A DNA stretch of 64,000 bases from DATELY01 sp035276085 (GCA_035276085.1 DATELY010000226.1:36816-100815), one strand, 5' to 3'. Shown: positions 1 to 9,071, numbered from the stretch's first letter. Program-made: numbers and translations. Notes: generated from the sequence alone by a model not told the origin.

Positions 1-21
1 ATCATCGAGCGCGTGGTCTGA
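1..21 (+). CDS. Possible 3' end of an unidentified CDS
   Basis: The first 21 bases read in frame 1 as six sense codons (IIERVV) followed by TGA. This could be the C-terminus of a gene entering from the left, perhaps another methylcitrate-cycle gene given acnD and prpF downstream, but six residues cannot identify a family. A chance open frame is equally possible. Confidence 0.2.
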   Translation: MIERVV

Positions 22-27
22 AAAGAA

Positions 28-55
28 GCGGTTGGCGGTTGGCGGTTAGCGGTTG
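28..55. repeat. Tandem heptamer, four units
   Basis: Four consecutive 7-base units GCGGTTG, GCGGTTG, GCGGTTA, GCGGTTG run without interruption. It lies just after a possible stop codon and before the C-rich hairpin repeat. The unit count could vary between strains. No function is evident. Confidence 0.75.
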
Positions 56-182
56 GTCAGAGGCGCTACCGCGCTTTTATCTTTTCGGGGTCGTGCGTAG
101 CGCGATGGAAAACTCGCTGGTGAACTGTTAACGATTGCGTCGACAGCCATTCGTGCGTCCCTTCCCTTGCGAAGCGGGGGAA

Positions 183-268
183 GGACAGGATGGGGGCGGT
201 TTCAATCGGCATCAGTAGCCCGCCGCGGCCCCCACCCCAACCCTCCCCCGCTAGCGCAAGGGAGGGAG
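183..268. repeat. C-rich dispersed hairpin repeat, copy 1
   Basis: About 86 bases that recur, inverted and roughly 85% identical by eye, at about 5151-5236. A shorter part recurs at 3834-3875. The core is CCCTCCCCCGC, a short loop, then AAGGGAGGG, so it can fold into a stem-loop. The remaining part (TTTCAATCGGCATCAG) is not palindromic but is shared with the far copy, so this is a true dispersed repeat and not merely low complexity. The stretch 22-397 holds this, the heptamer repeat and no convincing gene. Confidence 0.75.
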
Positions 269-397
269 CAGAAACGTAGTCTGGTTTCAGCTGTGACCGC
301 CACCAACTAAAGACTCGTTGCTCCCTGTCGGCGGAACCTCTGCGTTCCCCCGCAGTCTTCGGACATGAGAGTCGCAGCACCATGTAAGGAGACTGCC

Positions 398-856
398 ATG
401 AATCTCGCACGACCGTTGTTAGTCACCTGTTTTCTCCTATCGGCGCCGACCTGGGCTGCCGATGCCAAGCAAGCGCAGCAGGCCAAGACGGATGAGAATG
501 CCTGTACCTGGTTCAACACCATCGATGACTGGCGCCGCCTGGACGACCGCAACCTGATCGTATGGGCTTCGCCACGCGAGGCTTATCACGTCGAGCTGAG
601 CATGCCACTCGTGGATCTCAACACCGCCGATTCCATCGGCTTCATCGATCACAACCGCGATGGGCGGTTGTGCGGCTTCGGTATGGATGAGATCGTCGTT
701 CCGCATTCGCCAGTGTTCAACACAGCCACCATTGCGGCGATGACGCGCCTGGACGATGCCGGCCTGCAAGCGCTGGCGCAGCAGTACAACATCAAGTTGC
801 GCCATGCGGAGAAGAAGGCCGGGGATGCAACGAGCAAGACAGAAGACAAGGGTTGA
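398..856 (+). CDS. Secreted DUF6491-like protein
   Basis: A 152-residue protein of unknown function, probably exported. The ATG at 398 is chosen because AAGGAG lies 7 bases upstream and because it begins a clear signal peptide: MNLARPL, a hydrophobic stretch, then a cleavage site near TWAADA (residues about 18-21). The mature part starts with a Cys-Trp pair and an IDDW motif, then a beta-rich segment with LIVWASPREAY and a second Cys in GRLCGFG. This pattern resembles the DUF6491 family of gammaproteobacteria; two Cys could form a disulphide in the periplasm. The tail is charged (KTEDKG). It stands alone before acnD, 361 bases away, so I do not assume a shared operon. The family call is from memory of its motifs and is moderate. 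Confidence 0.7.
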   Translation: MNLARPLLVTCFLLSAPTWAADAKQAQQAKTDENACTWFNTIDDWRRLDDRNLIVWASPREAYHVELSMPLVDLNTADSIGFIDHNRDGRLCGFGMDEIVVPHSPVFNTATIAAMTRLDDAGLQALAQQYNIKLRHAEKKAGDATSKTEDKG

Positions 857-1217
857 GTGAGCGCGCTCAGTCGCTCTGCCCGGCAGAGCGACCGAGGCAC
901 ATCGCCACCCCACCCTGGCGCGCCACTTCCTCCGGTCGTCCCGCATGTAGCGCTACTTCCACATGAACCCCACTGCGCTGCGGGCAGTTCCCGCAGCAAG
1001 CGTGGCTGAAGCGAGTTACGCGTTGCCGCGACACGGGCGCCACCGTGCTGCGGACCGGGTTGTTCCATCGCCTCGAGATGTGAACATGCGCACGCGCACC
1101 CCGGTGTCTGCGTCCCATTCGACGGCCGTTTGACGCTAGAATTGCGGCCCGCGCCCGACAGCCCGGGCCACGAATTCCCTGTTACTTCTGCTGCAAAGCC
1201 TGAGCCGATCGCCTGCC
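857..1217. other. Intergenic region upstream of acnD
   Basis: No supportable gene. At about 914-938 it contains CTGGCGCGCCACTTCCTCCG, which recurs at about 5234-5256 next to the second C-rich repeat, so part of this region belongs to the same dispersed repeat material. The promoter of acnD should lie near the right end, but I see no convincing -35/-10 pair. Confidence 0.5.
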
Positions 1218-3827
1218 ATGAACACCGCCTATCGCAAATCCCTGCCCGGTACCCAGTTGGACTATTTCGATGTCCGCGCCGCTGTCGATGTCATCAAGCC
1301 CGGTGCTTACGATGGCCTGCCCTACACCTCGCGCGTGCATGCCGAGAATCTGGTGCGCCGTGCCGAACCGGCGAAGCTGACTGCGTATTTGAGCCAGCTC
1401 ATCGAGCGCAAGCGCGATCTCGACTTCCCTTGGTTCCCAGCGCGCGTGGTGTGCCACGACATCCTGGGACAAACCGCGCTGGTGGATCTCGCGGGACTCC
1501 GCGATGCAATTGCCGCAAAGGGCGGCGATCCAGCCAAAGTGAACCCCGTCGTGCCGGTGCAGCTCATCGTCGACCACTCGCTCGCGGTGGAACATGGCGG
1601 CTTCGACAAGGATGCGTTCGCGAAGAACCGCGCGGTCGAGGATCGACGCAACGAAGATCGCTTCCACTTCATCGAATGGACCAAGACGGCATTCAAGAAT
1701 GTCGATGTGATTCCGCCGGGCAACGGGATCATGCATCAGATCAATCTCGAGCGGATGTCGCCGGTCATCCATGCGCAAGACGGCGTTGCATTCCCCGATA
1801 CGCTGGTCGGAACCGACAGCCACACCCCGCACGTCGATGCGCTCGGCGTGATTGCCATCGGCGTCGGCGGACTCGAAGCCGAGAACGTCATGCTGGGCCG
1901 CGCTTCGTGGATGCGACTGCCGGATATCGTCGGTGTGGAACTGTCCGGCAAGCCCAATCCCGGCATCACGGCCACCGACGTCGTGCTCGCGCTGACTGAA
2001 TTCCTGCGCAAGGAGAAAGTCGTCGGCGCTTACCTGGAGTTCTACGGCGAAGGCGCCTCCGCCCTCACGCTGGGCGACCGCGCCACCATCTCGAACATGG
2101 CGCCTGAGTACGGTGCCACTGCAGCAATGTTCTTCATCGATGAGAACACGCTGAGCTATCTGCGGCTCACCGGCCGTGACGAAGAGGTCGTGAAGCGCGT
2201 GGAGATCTACGCAAAGCACACGGGCCTGTGGGCGGATGGTATGAAGACCGCTCAGTACGAGCGCGTGCTGAAGTTCGATCTCTCCAGCGTCGTACGCAAC
2301 ATGGCCGGCCCGTCCAATCCACACAAGCGTCTGCCGACCAGCGCGCTTGCCGAGCGTGGTATCGCGGCCAAATGGGAGGAAGTCCCGGGTCAGATGCCCG
2401 ATGGCGCGGTCATCATCGCGGCCATTACCTCGTGCACCAACACCAGTAATCCACGCAACGTGATCGCTGCGGGATTGCTTGCCCGCAATGCCAATGCAAA
2501 GGGGCTGACCCGCAAGCCGTGGGTGAAGAGCTCGCTCGCCCCGGGATCGAAGGCTGTCCAGCTGTATCTGGAGGAGGCGAAGCTCCTGCCGGAACTGGAA
2601 CAGCTGGGCTTCGGCATCGTCGCGTTCGCCTGCACGACGTGCAACGGCATGAGCGGCGCGCTCGATCCGAAGATCCAGCAGGAAATCATCGATCGCGATC
2701 TGTATGCGACCGCCGTGCTTTCCGGCAACCGCAACTTCGACGGTCGCATTCATCCGTATGCGAAGCAGGCATTCCTCGCCTCGCCGCCGCTGGTCATCGC
2801 GTATGCGATCGCAGGCACCATCCGTTTCGACATCGAGAAAGATACACTGGGCATCGACAAGGATGGCAAGCCGATCACGCTCAAAGATATCTGGCCGGCA
2901 GATGCAGAGATCGACGCAATCATCGCCAAGAGCGTGAAGCCCGAGCATTTCCGCACAGTGTACGAGCCGATGTTCACCTTCAAGGCGAGCAATGAAAAGG
3001 TCAGCCCGCTGTACGACTGGCGCCCGCAGAGCACGTATATCCGTCGGCCTCCGTACTGGGACAAGGAAGGTCAAGGTGCGTTGGCTGCCCGCGAGCGAAC
3101 GCTGAAAAGCATGCGTCCGCTGGCCGTGCTGGGAGACAACATCACGACGGATCACCTGTCGCCATCGAACGCGATTCTTGCGGACAGCGCTGCCGGTGAG
3201 TACCTGAAGAAGATGGGCCTGCCCGAAGAGGACTACAACTCTTACGCCACCCACCGCGGCGATCACTTGACGGCACAGCGCGCCACCTTCGCCAATCCGA
3301 CACTCATGAATGAAATGGCGATAGTCGATGGCAAGGTGAAGAAAGGATCGCTCGCGCGCATCGAACCCGAAGGCCGTGTCGTGCGCATGTGGGAAGCGAT
3401 CGAAACCTACATGGACCGTCAGCAGCCGTTGATCATCATCGCCGGCGCGGATTACGGGCAAGGGTCCTCACGTGACTGGGCGGCGAAGGGCGTGCGTCTC
3501 GCCGGTGTGGAAGCGATCGTTGCCGAAGGCTTCGAGCGCATTCATCGCACCAACCTCATCGGCATGGGCGTGCTGCCGCTCGAGTTCAAGGCGGGCCAGA
3601 GCCGCACGACGTTCGGCATCGATGGCACTGAAACTTACGACGTCGTCGGCAAGCTCACACCGCGAGCGACGCTGACGCTGGTCATCCACCGGAACAGTGG
3701 AGAGAAGATGGAAGTGCCCGTGACTTGCCGGCTCGACACGGCAGAAGAAGTGTCGATCTACGAGGCCGGCGGTGTGCTGCAGCGGTTTGCACAGGATTTC
3801 CTCGAGTCGTCGACCAAGGCGGCTTGA
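1218..3827 (+). CDS. acnD: Fe-S 2-methylcitrate dehydratase AcnD
   Basis: Aconitase-family enzyme of the methylcitrate cycle. It dehydrates 2-methylcitrate from propionyl-CoA catabolism to a 2-methylaconitate isomer, which PrpF then isomerises. The 869 residues match the usual AcnD length. The three cluster cysteines are visible: Cys406 in the SCTNTSNPRN motif, and Cys472 and Cys475 in CTTCNG. The substrate motif GTDSHTPH lies near residue 200 and the C-terminal swivel-domain motif GADYGQGSSRDWAA near 748. AcnD is preferred over housekeeping AcnA because of the N-terminal sequence (YRKSLPGTQLDYFD) and because prpF follows 101 bases downstream. AcnD/PrpF pairs replace PrpD in many proteobacteria. 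No prpB or prpC is seen in the window; they may lie to the left. Confidence 0.95.
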   Translation: MNTAYRKSLPGTQLDYFDVRAAVDVIKPGAYDGLPYTSRVHAENLVRRAEPAKLTAYLSQLIERKRDLDFPWFPARVVCHDILGQTALVDLAGLRDAIAAKGGDPAKVNPVVPVQLIVDHSLAVEHGGFDKDAFAKNRAVEDRRNEDRFHFIEWTKTAFKNVDVIPPGNGIMHQINLERMSPVIHAQDGVAFPDTLVGTDSHTPHVDALGVIAIGVGGLEAENVMLGRASWMRLPDIVGVELSGKPNPGITATDVVLALTEFLRKEKVVGAYLEFYGEGASALTLGDRATISNMAPEYGATAAMFFIDENTLSYLRLTGRDEEVVKRVEIYAKHTGLWADGMKTAQYERVLKFDLSSVVRNMAGPSNPHKRLPTSALAERGIAAKWEEVPGQMPDGAVIIAAITSCTNTSNPRNVIAAGLLARNANAKGLTRKPWVKSSLAPGSKAVQLYLEEAKLLPELEQLGFGIVAFACTTCNGMSGALDPKIQQEIIDRDLYATAVLSGNRNFDGRIHPYAKQAFLASPPLVIAYAIAGTIRFDIEKDTLGIDKDGKPITLKDIWPADAEIDAIIAKSVKPEHFRTVYEPMFTFKASNEKVSPLYDWRPQSTYIRRPPYWDKEGQGALAARERTLKSMRPLAVLGDNITTDHLSPSNAILADSAAGEYLKKMGLPEEDYNSYATHRGDHLTAQRATFANPTLMNEMAIVDGKVKKGSLARIEPEGRVVRMWEAIETYMDRQQPLIIIAGADYGQGSSRDWAAKGVRLAGVEAIVAEGFERIHRTNLIGMGVLPLEFKAGQSRTTFGIDGTETYDVVGKLTPRATLTLVIHRNSGEKMEVPVTCRLDTAEEVSIYEAGGVLQRFAQDFLESSTKAA

Positions 3828-3833
3828 CGGTGT

Positions 3834-3875
3834 GCCCCCACCCCAACCCTCCCCCGCGTTGCAGGGGAGGGAGAA
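3834..3875. repeat. C-rich hairpin repeat, short copy between acnD and prpF
   Basis: CCCTCCCCCGC, a short loop and AGGGGAGGG form a GC-only stem-loop right after the acnD stop. There is no T-run, so it is not a classical intrinsic terminator. It matches the palindromic core of the repeats at 183-268 and 5151-5236. It could affect the ratio of acnD to prpF expression or mRNA stability (inference). Confidence 0.7.
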
Positions 3876-3928
3876 ATACGGGTTAGCTCCTACGCCTGAC
3901 GTCGCCGGAAGCGAGCGAGATCGAAGTA

Positions 3929-5119
3929 ATGGCTCATGTAGCACAGATCAAAATCCCCGCCACGTACATGCGCGGCGGCACCAGCAAAGGTGTGTTCTTT
4001 CGGTTGCAGGATTTGCCGGAAAAGGCGCAGCAGCCCGGTGCGGCACGCGACGCGCTGTTATTGCGCGTGATCGGCAGCCCGGATCCCTACGGCAAGCAGA
4101 TCGACGGCATGGGCGGAGCGACGTCCAGCACCAGCAAGACCGTCATTCTCTCGAAGAGCAGTAAACCCGATCACGATGTCGATTACCTGTTCGGCCAGGT
4201 CTCGATCGATAAGGCTTTCGTCGACTGGAGCGGCAACTGCGGCAACCTCTCCGCGGCCGTGGGACCGTTTGCGATCGGCAATGGCTTGATCGATCCGAAT
4301 CGCGTACCGAAGAACGGCGTCGCCACGGTGCGGATCTGGCAGGTCAACATCGGCAAGACGATCATCGCGCACGTGCCGATCACGCATGGCGCCGTGCAAG
4401 AGACGGGTGACTTCGAGCTCGACGGCGTCACGTTCCCCGCCGCCGAAGTGCAACTCCAATTCATGGATCCCGCCGCGGAAGAAGAAGGCGCCGGCGGTTC
4501 GATGTTTCCCACCGGCAACCTCGTCGATGACCTCGACGTGCCGGGTGTGGGCACGCTCAAGGCGACGATGATCAACGCCGGCATTCCTACGATCTTCGTG
4601 AACGCCGATGCGATCGGCTACAAGGGCACGGAATTGCAGGACGCCATCAATGGCGACGTGAAAGCGCTGACGATGTTCGAAACCATTCGCGCGTATGGCG
4701 CGGTGCGCATGGGTCTGATCGAGCACATCGAAGAAGCCGCGAAACGGCAGCATACGCCGAAGATCGCATTCGTGGCCCCGCCCACTGAGTACGTCTCGTC
4801 GAGCGGCAAGAAAGTGCAGAGCGCCGACGTGGATCTGCTCGTGCGTGCGCTCTCCATGGGCAAGTTGCACCACGCGATGATGGGCACGGCTGCTGTTGCG
4901 ATCGGCACTGCAGCGGCGATTCCCGGTACATTGGTGAGTCTCGCCGCTGGCGGCCGCGCGCATGAAGCCGTTCGCTTCGGTCATCCCTCCGGCACATTGC
5001 GCGTCGGCGCAGAAGCGAAGCAAAGCGACGGCGAGTGGGTGGTCACGAAAGCCATCATGAGCCGCAGCGCACGCGTGCTCATGGAAGGCTGCGTGCGCGT
5101 GCCGGAAGATTCGTTTTAA
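3929..5119 (+). CDS. prpF: 2-methylaconitate cis-trans isomerase PrpF
   Basis: Isomerises the AcnD product to cis-2-methylaconitate, which aconitase can rehydrate to 2-methylisocitrate. The 396 residues match PrpF, with the characteristic N-terminus IPATYMRGGTSKGVFF and the diaminopimelate-epimerase-like fold motifs GNCGNLSAAVGPFA (near 92-105) and TMFETIR. The catalytic Lys-Cys area of the family, around TSKGVF and GNCGN, is intact. It lies directly behind acnD on the same strand, separated by a C-rich hairpin, and ends just before the inverted copy of that repeat. Cytoplasmic, no metal expected. Confidence 0.95.
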   Translation: MAHVAQIKIPATYMRGGTSKGVFFRLQDLPEKAQQPGAARDALLLRVIGSPDPYGKQIDGMGGATSSTSKTVILSKSSKPDHDVDYLFGQVSIDKAFVDWSGNCGNLSAAVGPFAIGNGLIDPNRVPKNGVATVRIWQVNIGKTIIAHVPITHGAVQETGDFELDGVTFPAAEVQLQFMDPAAEEEGAGGSMFPTGNLVDDLDVPGVGTLKATMINAGIPTIFVNADAIGYKGTELQDAINGDVKALTMFETIRAYGAVRMGLIEHIEEAAKRQHTPKIAFVAPPTEYVSSSGKKVQSADVDLLVRALSMGKLHHAMMGTAAVAIGTAAAIPGTLVSLAAGGRAHEAVRFGHPSGTLRVGAEAKQSDGEWVVTKAIMSRSARVLMEGCVRVPEDSF

Positions 5120-5150
5120 GTTTTGATAAGCGAAAGCCCTCTGCCACTTC

Positions 5151-5236
5151 CGTCCCCTCCCCTGCGCAGCGGGGGAGGATTAGGGTGGGGGCGCGGCGGA
5201 TTGCTGATGCCGATTGAAACAGCCCCCATCCTGTCC
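5151..5236. repeat. C-rich dispersed hairpin repeat, inverted copy
   Basis: Reverse complement of the repeat at 183-268, including the non-palindromic CGATTGAAAC part. The two full copies thus form a long inverted pair around acnD-prpF. The surrounding gap 5120-5485 otherwise has no convincing gene; 5234-5256 repeats material seen at 914-938. Confidence 0.75.
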
Positions 5237-5485
5237 TGGCGCGCCACTTCCTCCGGTCCTTCTGACGTGCAGGGATGCACAAATGGCGCGGGGCGCATGG
5301 ATGCGCAGGAGCGGCCCCCGCTGCGCAAGGGAAGGGACGTCCACCCACCGACAGCGCGATAACTCCCGCCGCCAGGACCGGCCGTGGTCAGTGCATCCCT
5401 TGCGCACTGTTCCGCATAGCGGACACGGAGCCCGACACCGAGGATGTCCAGCTGTGACGGGCCCCATCGTCGCACGGAGAGCATC

Positions 5486-5929
5486 ATGAACGTCGGAACA
5501 TACTGCCGACATCACGTCGTAACCATCGCTCCCTCAGCCGATCTTGCCGAAGCAGCGGCGTGCATGCGCATGAATCACGTGGGACTGCTCGTCGTGGTGA
5601 ATCCCGGTGAGAGACGGCCGCTGGGGGTGCTGACCGACCGGGACATCGTCGTTGAAGTCGTCGCCGCGGATCTTCCGCCGCGCATGATTACCGTGCGCGA
5701 TGCGATGACGCCGAACCCGGTGGTCGCGCGTGAAACGGAGTTGCTGAGCGTCGTCTGCGAACGCATGCGCAGCATGGGTGTGCGCCGCGTTCCGGTGGTC
5801 GACGATGTGGGCAACCTCGTCGGTATCGTCGCCAGCGACGACGTGCTCGATGTGTCCGCCGCGATGCTGTTCAACCTGTCATCGGCGGCGCACAAAGAGC
5901 AATCGCGGGAGCGCTGCAACCGAGGGTAG
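5486..5929 (+). CDS. Tandem CBS-domain protein
   Basis: A 147-residue stand-alone Bateman module. The ATG at 5486 follows CGGAGAGC, a fair ribosome site, and starts at the conserved fold; an earlier in-frame start at 5444 would add a GC-rich, unconserved leader. CBS1 covers about residues 5-60 with the LGVLTDRDIV motif, CBS2 about 68-125 with VTEL-type start, VRRVPVVDDVGNLVGIV and ASDDVLD. Such modules bind adenosyl nucleotides and commonly tune an enzyme or channel in trans. No partner is fused and neighbours give no hint. It converges with the histidine kinase on the other strand, 7 bases apart. Confidence 0.88.
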   Translation: MNVGTYCRHHVVTIAPSADLAEAAACMRMNHVGLLVVVNPGERRPLGVLTDRDIVVEVVAADLPPRMITVRDAMTPNPVVARETELLSVVCERMRSMGVRRVPVVDDVGNLVGIVASDDVLDVSAAMLFNLSSAAHKEQSRERCNRG

Positions 5930-5936
5930 GAAGCCA

Positions 5937-7781
5937 TCAGCCCAGGGTGGACACCGCGAGCTCCGGCATTCCCATTTCTGCACGGCGTTGCAGCAGATAG
6001 TGATCGAGACAGGCGGCGAGCTGCTCGCGTTCGATCGGCTTGGCTAGATGACCATCCATGCCGGCCGCGAAGCACTCGAGCTCCGCATCCTTCATTGCAT
6101 GGGCGGTCAGCGCGATGATCGGAATGTGTGTGGCAGCGTCCTCCGCCCGGCGGATCTCACGCGTGGCTTCATAGCCATCGAGCTCGGGCATCTGGCAGTC
6201 CATGAGGATGGCGTCGTATCCACCCCTTCTCCAGGCAGCAACGGCTTCACTGCCGTTACCCACCACGTCGACGGCATAGCCCAGCCCCTCCAGCAGTCTG
6301 GCCGCGACTTTCTGGTTGACGACGTTGTCTTCTGCCAGCAGCACCCGCTTCCCCATCGCAGCGTGTTGCATGGGTCGCGGCGCCAAGGGCTGTGTTCGTT
6401 CGCAGCTACTCTCGACACCCACAGCCCTCGGAAAGTACGCCGTGAACCAGAACGTCGAGCCTACGCCGACCTGGCTCGTGACACCCGTCTCGCCGCCCAT
6501 GAGCGTCACCAGATGTCGCGTGATCGACAGGCCAAGGCCGGTGCCGCCGAAGCGGCGTGTCGTCGAGCTGTCGGCTTGAGTAAAGGGCTTGAACAGCGCA
6601 TGCAACCGATCGGCGGGAATGCCGATACCCGTGTCGCGCACTTCACACCGGATCCGCACCCCAGCCGCATCGAGCTCGAGCAATTGCAGTTCCACTTCGA
6701 CTGCACCCTGCTGCGTGAACTTGACCGCATTGCCACACAGGTTCAGCAGGATCTGCCGCAATCGTCCCGGGTCTGCCCTGACCAGGCTCGTCAATCGCGG
6801 ATCGATGCGCGAGGCAATCTCGATGCCCTTGGCTTCGGCTTGAATGGACAGCAGGCGAACGACGTCCGCGACGATCTTGCGCAGGTCGACATCGCGCACT
6901 TCGAGCACCGTCTTGCCGGCCTCCACTTTCGAGAAGTCGAGAATGTCGTTGATGATTGCAACCAGGCCGTTCGCGCTTTCGCGCACGGTCTGCGCATATT
7001 CACGCTGCGTGGGCGTGAGCTGTGTCTCCAGCAGTAAATCCGTCATGCCGATCACGCCATTCATCGGCGTGCGAATTTCGTGGCTCATGTTCGCCAGGAA
7101 CTCGCTTTTGGCGCGTGTCGCCGTTTCAGCCGCGTCGCGTGCGTGCTCGAGGTCGTGGTTGGCGGACAGCAGCTTCCGCTCCCCGAACTGCTGCGCCAGG
7201 AGAAAATTTACGACGACGCCCAGCATTACCGCGATTGCGCCAACCGTGATCGCGAGACCGAGAACGTCCGGCATGCGGTACGAAGCCGCGTTCGGTGGAA
7301 AATCGAACACGTACAATCCGCAGCTGTAGAGCGCGAATACTGCCGCGACGAGCACGGCGGCACGAATGCCGAGCACCAATCCCGCATACGCGATCGGCAC
7401 GATGCAAGCCGTCGCCACGGGAGAAGTCACGCCGCCCAGCGTCGGGATGGCTATCAGGAACGTCCCGACGAACAAGACCACTTGCACGGCCCCGACGCGT
7501 TTCAACGACGTGCTTCGGCGTATCGCCGACGGTACGGCCACAGCCGCCAGGATCAATATCAACTGCGCCATTGCATTGGGCCAATCGCGCGCCTGCACGA
7601 AGATCGCGCCCATCACGAAGCTGGTGATGCCTTGCACCAGTGCATAGCCGTTCAAAATACGGACGCGCCGCATCACATCGCGATCGGATGCGCGCGGGTC
7701 ATGCGATTTGATCCCCGAATTGAGAATTCTCAGCAACATCGAGCGCCAGAGTTGCTTGCAACTGCCCCCAATCACGCTCAA
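5937..7781 (-). CDS. Hybrid sensor histidine kinase with receiver domain
   Basis: A membrane-bound two-component hybrid of 614 residues. About six transmembrane helices occupy residues 45-195, forming a MASE-like integral sensor with no obvious periplasmic domain. The dimerisation H-box follows with the phospho-acceptor His234 in ANMSHEIRTPMNG. The ATPase shows the N-box (LNLCGNAVKFT, near 346), G1 (DTGIGIP, near 383) and G2 (GGTGLGLSI, near 412). The receiver at about 478-600 has acidic AEDN, phospho-Asp528 in LMDCQMPELDG, the Thr switch (ALTA) and Lys581. No Hpt domain or output regulator lies nearby, so phosphotransfer must go elsewhere. An alternative start is Met15. The signal sensed is unknown. 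Confidence 0.93.
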   Translation of the reverse strand: MSVIGGSCKQLWRSMLLRILNSGIKSHDPRASDRDVMRRVRILNGYALVQGITSFVMGAIFVQARDWPNAMAQLILILAAVAVPSAIRRSTSLKRVGAVQVVLFVGTFLIAIPTLGGVTSPVATACIVPIAYAGLVLGIRAAVLVAAVFALYSCGLYVFDFPPNAASYRMPDVLGLAITVGAIAVMLGVVVNFLLAQQFGERKLLSANHDLEHARDAAETATRAKSEFLANMSHEIRTPMNGVIGMTDLLLETQLTPTQREYAQTVRESANGLVAIINDILDFSKVEAGKTVLEVRDVDLRKIVADVVRLLSIQAEAKGIEIASRIDPRLTSLVRADPGRLRQILLNLCGNAVKFTQQGAVEVELQLLELDAAGVRIRCEVRDTGIGIPADRLHALFKPFTQADSSTTRRFGGTGLGLSITRHLVTLMGGETGVTSQVGVGSTFWFTAYFPRAVGVESSCERTQPLAPRPMQHAAMGKRVLLAEDNVVNQKVAARLLEGLGYAVDVVGNGSEAVAAWRRGGYDAILMDCQMPELDGYEATREIRRAEDAATHIPIIALTAHAMKDAELECFAAGMDGHLAKPIEREQLAACLDHYLLQRRAEMGMPELAVSTLG

Positions 7782-8083
7782 CTAAAGATCGCCGGCCTCG
7801 TTCGAGGCTATAGAGGGAACGACGGATTGCCACGCGCGTGAACTTGGATTTCGCGGCGAATCAGGGAAGGTCTAAGAAGCGATTCAGGGCGGTGTCCGCA
7901 TTTGCGTGCCCAACGCGTTGTTGCAATGCGTCTGCACGTGGGGCGAGTTCAAGGACATCCAGTCATACGGTGTCGCTGGCTCGGAGAATCGATTATGCGA
8001 GCGATACCTCGAACGAAATGGGTTTGCTACGGGTTGATACGGAACTCGTAAGCACCTCTGTGTGAATCCCCTCGGAGACGACC
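7782..8083. other. Intergenic region, nothing recognised
   Basis: Divergent gap between the kinase gene and the GFA-family gene. A 75-codon open frame at 7838-8065 has an arginine/serine-rich composition unlike the neighbours and no ribosome site, so I do not call it. Promoters for both flanking genes are expected here but none is clear. Confidence 0.4.
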
Positions 8084-8578
8084 ATGCACTTGCAAGGTTC
8101 CTGCTGCTGTCAACGTGTGAAGTTTTCGGTCGAAGCGAAGGCCCCCTACCCTTTCATGCATTGTTACTGTTCGATCTGCCGCAAGACACAAGGCGGCAGC
8201 GGCAGTGCGATCAATCTCGGTGCGCTGTTCGAGACATTGAAGATCGAGGGCAAGGAGCACATCGCTCATTTCAGTCCGATGTACACGAATCACGAAACCG
8301 GCGTGTACGAGCGCAGTCCGGGGCAGCGTCACTTCTGCCGCAATTGCGGCAGCGGCTTGTGGGTGTGGGATCCGCGCTGGCCGGAGCTCGTACATCCCTA
8401 CGCGTCGGTCATCGACACGCCGCTGCCTCAGCCGCCCGAGCGCAACCACATCTTCCTCGACAGCAAGCCCGATTGGGTGACTGTGCCGAGCTCACCTGTC
8501 GACAAACAGTTCGAGCATTTTCCGGCGATCATGAGTCTCGCAGAATGGCACGAGCGACATGGGCTGGAGGCCGAATGA
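8084..8578 (+). CDS. GFA-family zinc protein
   Basis: A 164-residue protein of the glutathione-dependent formaldehyde-activating (GFA, PF04828) fold. Zinc ligands are visible: Cys7/Cys9 in GSCCCQ, the HCYCSICRK motif with Cys27, Cys29 and Cys32, and Cys85/Cys88 in FCRNCGSG, matching the two zinc sites of the fold. GGAGACGACC before the ATG is a good ribosome site. Most family members have no proven formaldehyde role, so the biochemical function is open. The gene stands alone on the plus strand between genes of the opposite strand. Confidence 0.88.
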   Translation: MHLQGSCCCQRVKFSVEAKAPYPFMHCYCSICRKTQGGSGSAINLGALFETLKIEGKEHIAHFSPMYTNHETGVYERSPGQRHFCRNCGSGLWVWDPRWPELVHPYASVIDTPLPQPPERNHIFLDSKPDWVTVPSSPVDKQFEHFPAIMSLAEWHERHGLEAE

Positions 8579-8617
8579 CCCATGATGCGGTCACGGTGGC
8601 GCCGACTGCCGCCGTGG

Positions 8618-9058
8618 CTATTTCGGCGGCGGCGCGGATGACAGCTGCGCCTCGTAGGCGAGGTAGGTATCGAGGTACTCACGCATCTCGAGGACCCGCC
8701 CGTCACGCACCTTGATCAAGAAGTGATAGCGGTTGCTGTACGGCTGGCCGTTGCTCATGCGCGCGGAGCTGGATGCTTCGATGGCCACCCGCTCGCCTTC
8801 GGCGGTGACTCCCAGAATTTCCGCCTGCAAGCCTTCGGGAAAGCCGCGTCGGACGTTCTTCAGAAACCGGGTGATCTGATCCACTTGCCGCGTGCCGGAC
8901 ACCTTCAGCTTCTGTGGGTCGCCCAACACCCACCACGTGGCTCCGGGAGCCAGCATGGCGACCACTGCTTCCAGGTTCCCTTTGAAACAGTGATCGAGAA
9001 ACGTCAGGGCGAGCTGCTTGGTGGCCGCCAGGTCGTTCGTTCCAGTTCGATCGTTCAT
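8618..9058 (-). CDS. SnoaL/NTF2-like protein
   Basis: A 146-residue alpha+beta-cone protein of the SnoaL-like group. Typical elements are the N-terminal helix (LALTFLDHCFKGN), the LAPGATWWVLGD segment and the C-terminal strand pattern YHFLIKVRDGRVLEMREYLDT. The ATG at 9058 is used; an earlier start would run into antisense of the adjacent lyase gene. It follows the CitE-like lyase gene with 13 bases between, so it is probably the last gene of that operon. Similar single-domain proteins act as isomerases, hydrolases or dehydratases on small polyketide- or steroid-like substrates. A paralogue lies at 21987-22394, and another more distant one at 55939-56346. Confidence 0.82.
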   Translation of the reverse strand: MNDRTGTNDLAATKQLALTFLDHCFKGNLEAVVAMLAPGATWWVLGDPQKLKVSGTRQVDQITRFLKNVRRGFPEGLQAEILGVTAEGERVAIEASSSARMSNGQPYSNRYHFLIKVRDGRVLEMREYLDTYLAYEAQLSSAPPPK

Positions 9059-9071
9059 GCGCGTCAACCGA

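Noticed and set aside
28..55. Tandem heptamer as part of a CRISPR array or origin iteron set
   Set aside because: Units are 7 bases with no spacers, only four copies, and no DnaA boxes, rep or cas genes are nearby.
1182..3461. 759-codon open frame antisense to acnD
   Set aside because: It is the complement of a high-GC, well-identified gene; its product is His/Arg/Asp-rich with no motif. Long antisense frames are normal in such genomes.
3834..3875. Intrinsic terminator between acnD and prpF
   Set aside because: Strong GC stem-loop but no T-run after it, and the downstream gene belongs to the same pathway; the sequence belongs to a dispersed repeat family.
7838..8065. 75-codon gene between the histidine kinase and the GFA gene
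   Set aside because: Composition is Ser/Arg/Ala/Cys-rich, with no ribosome site and no plausible fold.
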